Below are positions 33,302 to 42,335 of a stretch of 64,000 bases of DNA, one piece after another. The notes beneath the pieces were generated by a model. It did no database searches. It saw nothing but the letters and a program-made list of their open reading frames with translations, and had not been told where the DNA came from. Where the stretch lies: the NCBI RefSeq assembly GCF_900187975.1, contig NZ_FZPC01000024.1, forward strand, positions 1 to 64,000, written 5' to 3'. The DNA is from Pseudomonas delhiensis. Lineage in GTDB: Bacteria; Pseudomonadota; Gammaproteobacteria; Pseudomonadales; Pseudomonadaceae. Each line of letters starts with the position of its first letter. The stretch's first letter is position 1. The position numbers were made by a program, and so were the translations under genes.

Positions 33302-34711
33302 ATGAAGCGCTACGAGAAATTCGCCGACGAGATCGCCGAGCTGATCCGCAGCGGGGTGCTCGCCCCCGGGCAGAAGGTGCCCTCGGTGCGGCACGCCAGC
33401 CGCACCTACGGGGTCAGCGCCTCCACCGTGTTCCAGGCCTACTACCTGCTGGAGGATCGCGGCCTGATCGTGGCCCGCGCGCGTTCCGGCTACTTCGTCC
33501 GCGAGCACGTGCGCCGCGCCCTGGCCGAACCGGAGATCGCCCGCCACGCGGCGCAGACCACCGAGGTGGACGTCAGCGAGCTGGTGTTCTCGGTGCTCGG
33601 CTCGATCAAGGACCCGGACACCGTGCCCTTCGGCTCGGCCTTCCCGGCCCCCGAGCTGTTCCCCCTGCCGCGCCTGGCGCGCTCCATGGCCCACGCCGTG
33701 CGCGACATGGAGCCGCGCGCCGCGGTGGCCGACATGACCCCGGGCAGCCATGCCCTGCGCCGGCAGATCGCCCTGCGCTACAGGGTCAACGGCACGCCGC
33801 TGCCGGTGGAAGAACTGGTCGTGACCAACGGCGCGCTGGAGGCGCTGAACCTGTGCCTGCAGGTGGTCACCCAGCCCGGCGACCTGGTGGCCATCGAGGC
33901 GCCGGCCTTCTACGCCACCCTGCAGGTGCTGGAGCGGCTCAAGCTCAAGGCCGTGGAAATCCCCGTGCACCCGCGCGAGGGCATCGACCTGCAGGTGCTG
34001 GCCGACAGCCTGGAGCGCCTGCCGATCAAGGCCTGCTGGTTCATGAGCAACTTCCAGAACCCGCTGGGCGCGAGCATGGGCGAGGACCGCAAGCGCGCCC
34101 TCGCCGGCCTGCTGGCCCGGCACCAGGTGCCGCTGATCGAGGACGACGTGTACGCCGAGCTGTACTTCGCCCGGCAGGCGCCCAGGCCGGTGAAGGCCTA
34201 CGACACCGAGGGCCTGGTGATGCACTGCGGCAGCTTCTCCAAGAGCCTGGCGCCGGGCTACCGCGTCGGCTGGGTGGCCGGCGGGCGCTTCCACGCGCAG
34301 GTCGAGCGGCTCAAGCTGATGACCAGCCTGTCGGCCTCGGTGCCGGCCCAGGCGGCCATCGCCGACTACCTGCTGCACGGCGGCTACGACCGCCACCTGC
34401 GCAAGCTGCGCCACGCCCTGGAAAGCCAGCAGCACGCCATGCTCGCCGCGGTGGCCCGGCACTTCCCCGAGCAGACGCGGGTGACGCGCCCCGGCGGCGG
34501 CTACTTCCTCTGGCTGGAGCTGCCCGAGCGGGTCGACGCCCTGAAGCTGTTCCAGCTGGCCCACGCCCAGGGCATCAGCATCGCCCCGGGGCCGATCTTC
34601 TCCGCCACCCGCGGCTTCCGCAACTGCCTGCGGCTGAACTACGGCCACCCCTGGACGGTGCGCAGCGAGAAGGCCATGGCGACGCTCGGGCGGATCATCC
34701 AGTCGCTGTAG
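33302..34711 (+). CDS. MocR-family regulator (GntR HTH fused to PLP aminotransferase)
   Basis: 469 residues; start MKRYEKFADEIAELIRSGVL begins the GntR winged helix (about 1-70, PSVRHASRTYGVSASTVFQAYYLLEDRGLI). The fold-type-I aminotransferase domain (about 110-465) has the PLP lysine in SFSKSLAPGYRVGW (about 312) and FMSNFQNPLGASM. Position behind ccoG matches P. aeruginosa PA4132 (MpaR, described as a regulator affecting PQS and anr); orthology is inferred from context. Ligand unknown. Confidence 0.88.
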   Translation: MKRYEKFADEIAELIRSGVLAPGQKVPSVRHASRTYGVSASTVFQAYYLLEDRGLIVARARSGYFVREHVRRALAEPEIARHAAQTTEVDVSELVFSVLGSIKDPDTVPFGSAFPAPELFPLPRLARSMAHAVRDMEPRAAVADMTPGSHALRRQIALRYRVNGTPLPVEELVVTNGALEALNLCLQVVTQPGDLVAIEAPAFYATLQVLERLKLKAVEIPVHPREGIDLQVLADSLERLPIKACWFMSNFQNPLGASMGEDRKRALAGLLARHQVPLIEDDVYAELYFARQAPRPVKAYDTEGLVMHCGSFSKSLAPGYRVGWVAGGRFHAQVERLKLMTSLSASVPAQAAIADYLLHGGYDRHLRKLRHALESQQHAMLAAVARHFPEQTRVTRPGGGYFLWLELPERVDALKLFQLAHAQGISIAPGPIFSATRGFRNCLRLNYGHPWTVRSEKAMATLGRIIQSL

Positions 34712-34806
34712 CACTGCTCCGTACATTCGGACACGATCTGTATCTGTGCGACGGATTGCCGCAGGCATACGCTGTCAGACCAGACCCCGGACGAAGGACA
34801 GCGACC

Positions 34807-34929
34807 ATGGATGCGGAAACCCTGACGATCCTGCTGACAGTGGGCACCGCCCTGGGCCTGCACCTGGGCGTGCGCTGGTACATCCGCCACGGCCTGCCCG
34901 GGCGCGGGTCGGATGACTGGATGGCTTGA
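34807..34929 (+). CDS. Small predicted membrane protein (40 residues)
   Basis: A short ORF starting MDAETLTILLTVGTALGLHL and ending GRGSDDWMA, with GAAGGA 8 bases before its ATG. One membrane-length hydrophobic segment (about 5-24) is followed by the basic VRWYIRHGLPGR and an acidic tail. It lies 95 bases after the MocR gene and before a repeat cluster. Codon usage matches the genome. Its position near ccoG invites comparison with small cbb3-oxidase subunits, but the sequence does not prove it. Confidence 0.55.
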   Translation: MDAETLTILLTVGTALGLHLGVRWYIRHGLPGRGSDDWMA

Positions 34930-34964
34930 TGGTGGGTGGCGGGTTTGAGAGCCCCTCTCCCTAA

Positions 34965-35178
34965 CCCTCTCCCTGAAGGGAGAGGGGACCGTTGGGCAGA
35001 CGCTGATGTTCTGGAGTCAGCCGGCTAACACAGAGATTGCCGGCTGAAACCGGGCCTCCTCTCGGCACGGACAAGCCCCCTCTCCCTTCAGGGAGAGGGC
35101 TGGGGAGAGGGAGCGGAGTCGACCTGATGCACCGATGCATCCGGCAAGCACCATTCGCGAGCAAGCTCGCTCCTACAA
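34965..35178. repeat. Composite palindromic repeat element
   Basis: Hairpin CCCTCTCCCTGAAGGGAGAG near 34964-34986, a spacer with GTCAGCCGGCTAAC, the inverted hairpin CCCTCTCCCTTCAGGGAGAG near 35078-35100, and REP unit TTCGCGAGCAAGCTCGCTCC near 35155-35177. Same module order as the other copies. It fills the gap up to cobM, in which I see no gene. Confidence 0.85.
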
Positions 35179-35199
35179 ACAACCCCCAGCCATCTGCCG

Positions 35200-35949
35200 T
35201 CAGCCCGGCCGGTAAAGATGCCCATGCCCCGCGCTATACAACGACGACTCCCCAAACCCCTCCGCCGCCAGCACCCGCCCGACCAGGATCAGCGCCGTCC
35301 GCTTGAACCCCTTGGCGCGGGCCTTGGGCAGTATGTCGCCAAGGGTGCCGCTGACCCGGTCCTGGTCCGGCCAACTGGCGCGGTGGATCACCGCGATCGG
35401 GCAGTCCGCGCCGTAGTGCGGCACCAGCTCCGCGACTATCTTCTCCAGCTGGCCCACGCCCAGGTGGATGGCCATGCTCGCCCGGTGCCGCGCCAGGTCG
35501 CCCAGGGATTCCCCCTCGGGCATCTTCGTGCGGCTGGCGTAGCGGGTGAGGATCAGCGTCTGCGACACCTCCGGCAGCGTCAGCTCGCAGCCCAGCAGCG
35601 CGGCGCAGGCGGCGGTGGCGGTGACCCCGGGGACGATCTCGTAGGGAATGCCGAGCCGGCGCAGGTGCTGGATCTGCTCACCGATGGCGCCGTACAGCGA
35701 AGGGTCGCCGGAATGCACGCGGGCCACGTCCTGGCCTTTCGCATGGGCCTCCGCCAGCAGCGCGACTATCTGCTCCAGATGCAGCTCGGCGGTGTTCACC
35801 ACCACCTCGGCGCTGTGCCCTTCGAGCACCGCCTCGGGCACCAGCGAGCCGGCGTAGAGGATCACCGGGCAGCTGCGCAGCAGGCGCTGGCCCTTGACCG
35901 TGATGAGCTCGGGATCGCCGGGGCCGGCGCCGATGAAATAGACCGTCAT
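35200..35949 (-). CDS. cobM: Precorrin-4 C11-methyltransferase
   Basis: 249 residues. Uroporphyrin-III-methylase superfamily: [44 protein letters not shown] and YEIVPGVTATAACAALLG, all characteristic of CobM/CbiF. It methylates C11 in corrin ring synthesis. Paired with cobE on the minus strand, divergent from cobW. Confidence 0.93.
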   Translation of the reverse strand: MTVYFIGAGPGDPELITVKGQRLLRSCPVILYAGSLVPEAVLEGHSAEVVVNTAELHLEQIVALLAEAHAKGQDVARVHSGDPSLYGAIGEQIQHLRRLGIPYEIVPGVTATAACAALLGCELTLPEVSQTLILTRYASRTKMPEGESLGDLARHRASMAIHLGVGQLEKIVAELVPHYGADCPIAVIHRASWPDQDRVSGTLGDILPKARAKGFKRTALILVGRVLAAEGFGESSLYSAGHGHLYRPG

Positions 35950-35983
35950 GGGCGTTTCGCTTCGGATCGGGAAAGGCGCAAGT

Positions 35984-36388
35984 CTACCCCAGCCCGTAGG
36001 GAGCCATGGCCAGCGCGCAGGTAGCGTTGGCGCTGCGCCGCTTGGGCACGACCAGCCGCGCCGGGCCTTCAGCCAGCGCTTCGGCCAGTGCCAGGGCGGC
36101 AGCCTCAGCCACGCCAGCGCTGCCGGTGACCTGGCGAGCCCGCTCGGAAGTGGAAGTCAGGCGCTGCTCGTAAGGCGCCAGGCGCTGCGCATCCAGCAGT
36201 TCCAGGGGCAGACGAAGTTGCCGCGACAGGTCGCGCAGGCCACCTTCCAGGGCCTTGGCCTCGCTGCTGGCCAGAGCGTTCAGCGCCGCCTCATCGAGGC
36301 CGGCCTCGCGCAGGCAGGCGCGCAGCAGGGCGAGCAGTTCGTCGGCGCCGCATCCACGGCGGCACCCCAGTCCGGCAACCAGTATCAC
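35984..36388 (-). CDS. cobE: Cobalamin biosynthesis protein CobE (CbiG C-terminal-like)
   Basis: 134 residues from a GTG preceded by AGGAAGGA; an upstream ATG in frame lacks such a site. VILVAGLGCRRGCGADELLALL, NALASSEAKALEGGLRDL and TGSAGVAEAAALALAE match the CobE/CbiG_C domain. Known to bind corrin intermediates; role is accessory. Upstream of cobM on the same strand with 34 bases between. The CobJ protein encoded further along carries the N-terminal part of CbiG, so the CbiG functions are split between two proteins. Confidence 0.87.
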   Translation of the reverse strand: MILVAGLGCRRGCGADELLALLRACLREAGLDEAALNALASSEAKALEGGLRDLSRQLRLPLELLDAQRLAPYEQRLTSTSERARQVTGSAGVAEAAALALAEALAEGPARLVVPKRRSANATCALAMAPYGLG

Positions 36389-36464
36389 GCGGGCGATCCT
36401 TCCTCGGGCAATCGCCGGGCAGCACAGCACGGCCCAGGCAGAGCGTCAACCGGCCCGGTGGCGA

Positions 36465-36493
36465 TTGACCACCCGCCGGGCACTGCGTAGCCT
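36465..36493 (+). promoter_or_regulatory. Candidate sigma-70 promoter of the cobW riboswitch transcript
   Basis: TTGACC (36465-36470), 17-base spacer, TAGCCT (36488-36493). Transcription would start near 36500, exactly at the beginning of the cobalamin riboswitch. Confidence 0.55.
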
Positions 36494-36499
36494 TTGCCG

Positions 36500-36665
36500 C
36501 TTCGAGGTTCTCCGGCCCGGCGCCGGAGCTAAGAGGGAACGTGGTCAAGGCCACGGCTGCCCCCGCAACTGTGAATGATCCAAACCCCTTCGAATGCCAC
36601 TGCCCACGGGCGGGAAGGCGAAGGCCAGGCGCAAGCCGGATCGTGAGCCAGGAGACCTGCCTCGA
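36500..36665 (+). ncRNA. Cobalamin riboswitch upstream of cobW
   Basis: Core blocks in order: GCCGGAGCTAAGAGGGAA, GGCCACGGCTGCCCCCGCAA CTGTGA (B12 box region), GGGCGGGAAGGC and GAGCCAGGAGACCTGCC. It ends about 105 bases before the cobW start. Adenosylcobalamin binding should shut down cobW and possibly cobN. Confidence 0.92.
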
Positions 36666-36770
36666 ACCAGCATTACCACAACCGGGCGGGGTGATCCGGT
36701 GGCGGCTTCCGACGCGCGGAACCTCCGTGCGCGCGCCTCTGCCTCCCGCCATCGCAGCGCAGAGGCGACC

Positions 36771-37823
36771 ATGCAAACCCTGGCCAAGCTCCCCGTCACC
36801 ATCGTCACCGGCTTCCTCGGCGCCGGCAAAACCACCCTGCTCCGGCACATGCTCGACAACGCCGAAGGCCGCCGCATCGCGGTGATCGTCAACGAGTTCG
36901 GCGAACTGGGTATCGACGGCGAAATCCTCAAGCAATGCTCCATCGGCTGCAGCGAAGAAGAAGCCGTCGGGCGCGTCTTCGAACTGGCCAACGGCTGCCT
37001 GTGCTGCACCGTGCAGGAAGAGTTCTTCCCGGTGATGCGCGAACTGGTGGCGCGCCGCGGCGAGCTGGACCAGATCCTCATCGAGACCTCCGGCCTGGCC
37101 CTGCCCAAGCCCCTGGTGCAGGCCTTCCAGTGGCCGGAAATCCGCAACGCCTGCACGGTGGATGCGGTGATCACCGTGGTCGACAGCCCGGCGGTGGCCG
37201 CCGGAACCTTCGCCGCCCACCCCGAGCAGGTCGACGAGCAACGCAGGCAGGACCCGAACCTGGACCACGAATCGCCGCTGCACGAACTGTTCGAAGACCA
37301 GTTGGCCAGCGCCGACCTGGTGGTGCTGAACAAGGCCGACCTGCTCGACGCCGACACCCTCGCGCAAGTGCGCACCCACGTCGCCGAGGAACTGCCGCCG
37401 GCGGTGAAGATCATCGAGGCCAGCGCCGGCAAGCTGCCGCTGTCGGTGCTGCTGGGGCTGAACGCCGAGGCCGAGCTGCACATCGACAGCCGCCCGACCC
37501 ACCACGACCATGAAGGGCACGAGGACCACGACCACGACGAGTTCGACTCCTTCCACGTCGACCTGCCGGAAGTGGAAGAGCGCGCCCTGCTCGACGCCCT
37601 CGAACAACTGGTAGAGCGCCACGCGGTGCTGCGCATCAAGGGCTTCGCGGCCATTCCCGGCAAGCCCATGCGCCTGCTGGTGCAGGGCGTCGGCAAGCGC
37701 TTCGACAAACACTTCGACCGCAAGTGGCTGGCGGACGAACAGCGCGCCACCCGCCTGGTGGTGATCGGCCAGGAACTGGACCAGGCCAGCATCGCCAACG
37801 AACTGCGCACCGCGCTGGCGTGA
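36771..37823 (+). CDS. cobW: Cobalamin biosynthesis GTPase CobW (COG0523 metallochaperone)
   Basis: 350 residues. GTPase Walker A GFLGAGKTTLL (about 13-23), the metal-binding CxCC in NGCLCCTVQEE (about 75-85), NKAD (LNKADLLD), and a histidine/acid-rich loop THHDHEGHEDHDHDEF (about 243-258) before the C-terminal CobW domain. Believed to deliver cobalt to CobN. Directly behind a cobalamin riboswitch and followed by cobN. Confidence 0.93.
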   Translation: MQTLAKLPVTIVTGFLGAGKTTLLRHMLDNAEGRRIAVIVNEFGELGIDGEILKQCSIGCSEEEAVGRVFELANGCLCCTVQEEFFPVMRELVARRGELDQILIETSGLALPKPLVQAFQWPEIRNACTVDAVITVVDSPAVAAGTFAAHPEQVDEQRRQDPNLDHESPLHELFEDQLASADLVVLNKADLLDADTLAQVRTHVAEELPPAVKIIEASAGKLPLSVLLGLNAEAELHIDSRPTHHDHEGHEDHDHDEFDSFHVDLPEVEERALLDALEQLVERHAVLRIKGFAAIPGKPMRLLVQGVGKRFDKHFDRKWLADEQRATRLVVIGQELDQASIANELRTALA

Positions 37824-37829
37824 ATACCC

Positions 37830-37992
37830 TCACCCCCAACCCCTCTCCCGGAGGGAGAGGGAGGCTGATCCGGCGCTTCGCCGATAGGCCGGCGCACGAG
37901 CACGGGCCGTGCCCATCGGTAAGCACAATGTCCGCGCGCACACCGAACCGGCCCTCTCTCCCTTCAGGGAGAGGGCTGGGGAGAGGGCGCTC
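37830..37992. repeat. Divergent copy of the CCCTCTCCC hairpin pair between cobW and cobN
   Basis: A variant hairpin (CCCTCTCCCGGAGGGAGAGG) near 37842-37862 and an inverted CTCTCCCTTCAGGGAGAG near 37955-37975, about 115 bases apart. No flanking REP unit is seen, so this is a degenerate or shorter copy. Confidence 0.75.
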
Positions 37993-38016
37993 CTGACCGA
38001 GCGAAAGAGGTCCCCC

Positions 38017-41000
38017 ATGCACCTGCTGCGCACCCAACCCGGCGGCTTCGTCCCCGACGACGGCATCGCCCACCTGGCCCAGACGCCCGCCGAGCTGGTC
38101 ATCCTCTGCAGCGGCGATTCGCACCTGGCGCTGCTCGCCGAGGCCGCCCGCGAACTGCCGGCGGACTACCCGAGCCTGCGCCTGGCCAACCCCATGCAGC
38201 TGCAGAACCATGCCTCGGTGGACCTCTACGTCGACGAGGTGCTGCGGCACGCGAAGGTCATCCTGATCTCGGTGCACGGCGGCGTCGGCTACTGGCGCTA
38301 CGGCATCGAGCAACTGGTGGCCCTGGCCGAGCGCGGCGCCACCCTGGTCCTGGTCCCCGGCGACGACAAGCCCGACCCCGAACTGACCACGCTGTGCACG
38401 GTTCCCGCCGCCGAGGCCGAGCGCCTCTGGCAGTACCTGCGCCAGGGCGGCCTGGACAACGCCCGGCAGCTCTTCGCCAACCTGGCCAGCCGCTACCTGG
38501 GCCGCGCCTATCCCTGGAACGAACCGCGCGCCCTGCCCCGCGTGGCGCTGCACCATCCCCGGCACGCCAGCGCCGGGCTCGGCCACTGGCAGGCCGAGTG
38601 GAACCCCGACTGGCCGGTGGCGGCGCTGCTGTTCTACCGCACCCACCTGCAGGCGGCGAACACCGGTTTCATCGATGTCTTCTGCGAGCGCCTGGGGGCC
38701 CAAGGCCTCAACCCCCTGCCGATCGCCGTGGCCAGCCTCAAGGAAACGGCCTGCCTGGAGCAGGTCGAGGCACTGCTGGACGCCGCCTGCGCCGAGCTGG
38801 TCATCAACACCACCGGCTTCGCCCAGTCCAACCCGGAGGCGCCCCAGGCCCGCCCGTTCCGCCGCGACGTGCCGGTGCTGCAGGCCATCTGCTCGCTGGA
38901 CAACATCGAGCAGTGGCGCGCCAACGCCCAGGGCCTGGGCCCGCGCGACCTGGCCATGCACGTGGCGCTGCCGGAACTGGACGGCCGCCTGATCACCCGG
39001 CCGGTCAGCTTCAAGGGCCTGGCCTGGCGCAGCGAGCGCAGCCAGAGCGACGTGGTCTGCTACCTGGCGCACCGCCCGGGCATGGACTTCGTCGCCGAGC
39101 TGGCGCGGCGCTGGGTGCTGCTGGCGCGCAAGGCCAACGCCGACAAGCGCGTGGCGCTGATCCTGGCCAACTACCCGACCCGCGACGGCCGCATCGGCAA
39201 CGGCGTCGGCCTGGATACGCCGGCGGCGGCGCTGAACATCCTGCGCGCCCTGGAGGCCTCGGGCTACCCGGTGGCCGGCCTGCCAGAGACTGGCGATGCG
39301 CTTATCCACAGCCTGCTCGGCGGCGTGAGCAACGACCTCGACAGCCTCGACCTGCGCCCCTGCGCCCAGAGCCTGGAGCTGGCCGACTACCTGGCCTGCT
39401 TCGCGCGCCTGCCCGAGGCCAACCAGCGCGCCGTGCGCGAGCGCTGGGGCGAGCCCGAGCAGGACCCGATGTGCCGTGGCGGGCGGATGATGGTCGCCGG
39501 CCTGCGCCTGGGCCTGGCCTTCGTCGGCATCCAGCCGGCGCGCGGCTACCAGCTCGACCCGGCGGCCATCTACCACGACCCGGCGCTGGTCCCGCCCCAC
39601 GGCTACCTGGCCTTCTACTTCTGGCTGCGCGAGGCCTTCGGCGCCGACGCGGTGATCCACGTCGGCAAGCACGGCAACCTCGAATGGCTGCCGGGCAAGG
39701 GCGTGGGCCTGTCCGAGGAATGCTGGCCGGACGCGATCCTCGGCCCGCTGCCGAACCTCTACCCGTTCATCGTCAACGACCCCGGCGAGGGCGCCCAGGC
39801 CAAGCGCCGCAGCCAGGCGCTGATCATCGACCACCTGATGCCGCCGCTGACCCGCGCCGAGAACTACGGCCCGCTGCGCGACCTGGAGCGCCTGGCCGAC
39901 GAGTACTACGACGCCTCGCTGCTGGACCCGCGCCGCGCCGTGCAACTGCGCGGGGAAATCCTCGACGCGGTGCGCGCCGCCGCCCTCGACCGCGAACTGG
40001 GCCTGCAACTCAACGATGACCAAGACAGTTGGCTGCCACAACTGGATGCCTACCTCTGCGACCTCAAGGAATCGCAGATCCGCGACGGCCTGCACGTGTT
40101 CGGCGAATCGCCGGAGGGCCAACTGCGCCGCGACACCCTGCTGTCGCTGGTGCGCATCCCGCGCGGCGACGGCAAGGGCGGCAACGCCAGCCTGCTGCGC
40201 GCCCTGGCCGAGGACCTGCGCCTGGGCCGCGACCCGCTGGACAGCAACTTCGCCGAGCCCTGGGACGGCCCGCGCCCCGAGTCGCTGCTGGCCGTCAGCG
40301 ACGAACCCTGGCGCAGCAACGGCGACACCCGCGAACGCCTGGAACTGCTCGCCCTGCACCTGATCGAGGACGGCCTCGACGGCCCCGGCCCGGCCAGCGC
40401 GCTGGTCCTGCAGCAACTGCGCGAAAACGTGGCGCCGCTGCTCGACGCCTGCGGCGCCAACGAGACCGGCCAGTTGCTGGCCGGGCTCAACGGCCGCTTC
40501 GTCCCCGCCGGCCCCAGCGGTGCGCCCAGCCGCGGGCGGCTGGACGTGCTGCCCACCGGGCGCAACTTCTTCACCGTCGACGTACGCAACCTGCCCACGC
40601 CCACCGCCTACCGCCTGGGCTTCCAGTCCGCCAGCCGGTTGCTGGAACGGCACCTGCAGGACCACGGCGACCACCTGCGCCAGCTCGGCCTCTCGGTGTG
40701 GGGCACGGCGACCATGCGCAGCGGCGGCGACGACGTCGCCCAGGCCCTGGCGCTGCTCGGCGTGCGCCCGGTGTGGCAGGCCGGCAGCCAGCGCGTGGAA
40801 GACTTCGAGATACTGCCGCTGAGCCTGCTCGACCGCCCGCGGGTGGACGTGACCCTGCGCGTGTCCGGCTTCTTCCGCGACGCCTTCGCCAACCTCATCC
40901 GCCTGTTCGACGCGGCGGTGCAGGCGGTGGCGGCGCTGGACGAGCCGGACGACATGAACCCGCTGGCCACCCGCGTGCGCGCCGAAAGCGCCCAGTTGCA

Positions 41001-41748
41001 GGCCAACGGTGTGGCGGCGGAAGAAGCCCGGCGCCAGGCCGGCTGGCGCATCTTCGGCGCCCAGCCTGGCGCCTATGGCGCCGGCGTGCAGGGGGTGATC
41101 GAGGAACGCAGCTGGGAGAACCGCGCCGACCTCGCCGCGGCCTACCTGAACTGGGGCGGCTACGCCTACGGCGCCGGCGACGACGGCACCCCGGCCCGCG
41201 AGCGCTTCGCCCGGCGCCTGGACGGCCTGCAGGCGGTGCTGCACAACCAGGACAACCGCGAGCACGACATCCTCGATTCCAACGACTACTACCAGTTCCA
41301 GGGCGGCATGCTGGCCGCCGCCGAGGTCATCCAGGAGCGCCGCGTGGCCAGCTACCACGGCGACCACAGCCAGCCGGACAACCCGCGCATCCGCACGCTG
41401 AAGGAAGAACTCGGCCGCGTGCTGCGCGCCCGCGCGGTGAACCCGAAATGGATCGCCGGCATGAAGCGCCACGGCTACAAGGGCGCCTTCGAGATGGCGG
41501 CGACCGTGGACTACCTGTTCGCCTTCGACGCCACCAGCGAACTGGTGGAAGACCACCAGTACCAGCTACTGGCCGACGCCTACCTGCTGGACGACGACAC
41601 CCGCGAGTTCATCCGCCAGCACAACCCCGAGGCCCTGCGCGACATGGCCGAGAGGCTGCTGGAAGCGCAGCAGCGCGGGCTCTGGCAGGAGCCTGGGGAG
41701 TACCGCGAGACGCTGGAGAACATCCTGGTGGACAGCGAGGAGCAGTGA
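38017..41748 (+). CDS. cobN: Cobaltochelatase subunit CobN
   Basis: 1243 residues, typical length. Large ATP-dependent chelatase subunit inserting Co2+ into hydrogenobyrinic acid a,c-diamide. Visible family segments: LISVHGGVGYWRYGIEQL (about 87-104), FYFWLREAFGADAVIHVGKHGNLEWLPGKG (broken here only by the family's single insertion points), LTRAENYGPLRDLERLADEY, and the C-terminal YHGDHSQPDNPRIRTLKEEL. Start is set at ATG 38017 because the upstream frame is repeat-derived. Its likely AAA and VWA partners are encoded 2.2 kb downstream. Confidence 0.95.
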   Translation: MHLLRTQPGGFVPDDGIAHLAQTPAELVILCSGDSHLALLAEAARELPADYPSLRLANPMQLQNHASVDLYVDEVLRHAKVILISVHGGVGYWRYGIEQLVALAERGATLVLVPGDDKPDPELTTLCTVPAAEAERLWQYLRQGGLDNARQLFANLASRYLGRAYPWNEPRALPRVALHHPRHASAGLGHWQAEWNPDWPVAALLFYRTHLQAANTGFIDVFCERLGAQGLNPLPIAVASLKETACLEQVEALLDAACAELVINTTGFAQSNPEAPQARPFRRDVPVLQAICSLDNIEQWRANAQGLGPRDLAMHVALPELDGRLITRPVSFKGLAWRSERSQSDVVCYLAHRPGMDFVAELARRWVLLARKANADKRVALILANYPTRDGRIGNGVGLDTPAAALNILRALEASGYPVAGLPETGDALIHSLLGGVSNDLDSLDLRPCAQSLELADYLACFARLPEANQRAVRERWGEPEQDPMCRGGRMMVAGLRLGLAFVGIQPARGYQLDPAAIYHDPALVPPHGYLAFYFWLREAFGADAVIHVGKHGNLEWLPGKGVGLSEECWPDAILGPLPNLYPFIVNDPGEGAQAKRRSQALIIDHLMPPLTRAENYGPLRDLERLADEYYDASLLDPRRAVQLRGEILDAVRAAALDRELGLQLNDDQDSWLPQLDAYLCDLKESQIRDGLHVFGESPEGQLRRDTLLSLVRIPRGDGKGGNASLLRALAEDLRLGRDPLDSNFAEPWDGPRPESLLAVSDEPWRSNGDTRERLELLALHLIEDGLDGPGPASALVLQQLRENVAPLLDACGANETGQLLAGLNGRFVPAGPSGAPSRGRLDVLPTGRNFFTVDVRNLPTPTAYRLGFQSASRLLERHLQDHGDHLRQLGLSVWGTATMRSGGDDVAQALALLGVRPVWQAGSQRVEDFEILPLSLLDRPRVDVTLRVSGFFRDAFANLIRLFDAAVQAVAALDEPDDMNPLATRVRAESAQLQANGVAAEEARRQAGWRIFGAQPGAYGAGVQGVIEERSWENRADLAAAYLNWGGYAYGAGDDGTPARERFARRLDGLQAVLHNQDNREHDILDSNDYYQFQGGMLAAAEVIQERRVASYHGDHSQPDNPRIRTLKEELGRVLRARAVNPKWIAGMKRHGYKGAFEMAATVDYLFAFDATSELVEDHQYQLLADAYLLDDDTREFIRQHNPEALRDMAERLLEAQQRGLWQEPGEYRETLENILVDSEEQ

Positions 41749-41762
41749 CGCTGAGGCTCTTC

Positions 41763-42160
41763 GTAGGAGCGAGCTTGCTCGCGAACGGAGTTTCCAAGTG
41801 GCTTAGGTGTCTAGGTTTGGCTCCGTCCCCTCTCCCCAACCCTCTCCCTGAAGGGAGAGGGGGCTAGTCCGTGCCGAGAATGGATTTGGCGTCAGCCGGC
41901 AACTTCGTACTAGCCGGCTAGCTCCGAAATACCCGAGCACTCCGAACAGCCCCTCTCCCTTCAGGGAGAGGGGCTTGTCCGTGCCGAGAATGGATTTGGC
42001 GTCAGCCGGCAACTTCGTACTAGCCGGCTAACTCAGGAATACCCACGCACTCCGAACGGTCCCCTCTCCCTTCAGGGAGAGGGTTAGGGAGAGGGTGCTC
42101 TCATCCCTGGCACCGGCATGGCCGGGAAACTCCCTTCGCGAGCAAGCTCGCGCCTACAGA
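41763..42160. repeat. Full composite REP/CCCTCTCCC element with an internal 110-bp duplication
   Basis: Left REP GTAGGAGCGAGCTTGCTCGC (41763-), GGAGTTTCCA-type linker, hairpin CCCTCTCCCTGAAGGGAGAG (about 41840-41861). Then a unit starting TCCGTGCCGAGAATGG occurs at 41868 and again at 41978, each ending in CCCTCTCCCTTCAGGGAGAG. The right REP is TTCGCGAGCAAGCTCGCGCC near 42136-42157. Same outer layout as 55505-55803. Confidence 0.87.
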
Positions 42161-42171
42161 CATCCAGCAAC

Positions 42172-42204
42172 GTAGGGCGTATAACCGTTCGCGGTTATAC
42201 GCCG
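42172..42204. repeat. GTAGGGCGTATAACC-type palindrome
   Basis: GTAGGGCGTATAACCGTT followed by its complement CGGTTATACGCCGC. Same family as 7783-7956 and 53600-53945. The rest of the stretch to the DAHP synthase gene (42205-42335) shows only a degenerate unit near 42300-42315 and no gene. Confidence 0.75.
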
Positions 42205-42335
42205 CTACACCCACCTCATGCCCGGCTTCCCGGTCGAACCCGAAGCGCCCCCAAACAGCGACTCCGTGACAGGCCCCGGAGCACACGGAAACGTCGGATG
42301 AACGGCGTATGACGCGGAGCCCGCCATCGTTGCGA

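Noticed and set aside
37636-41556. 1306-codon minus-strand frame opposite cobN
   Set aside because: Shadow of cobN; repetitive Ala/Gly/Val/Gln composition and no recognisable domain.
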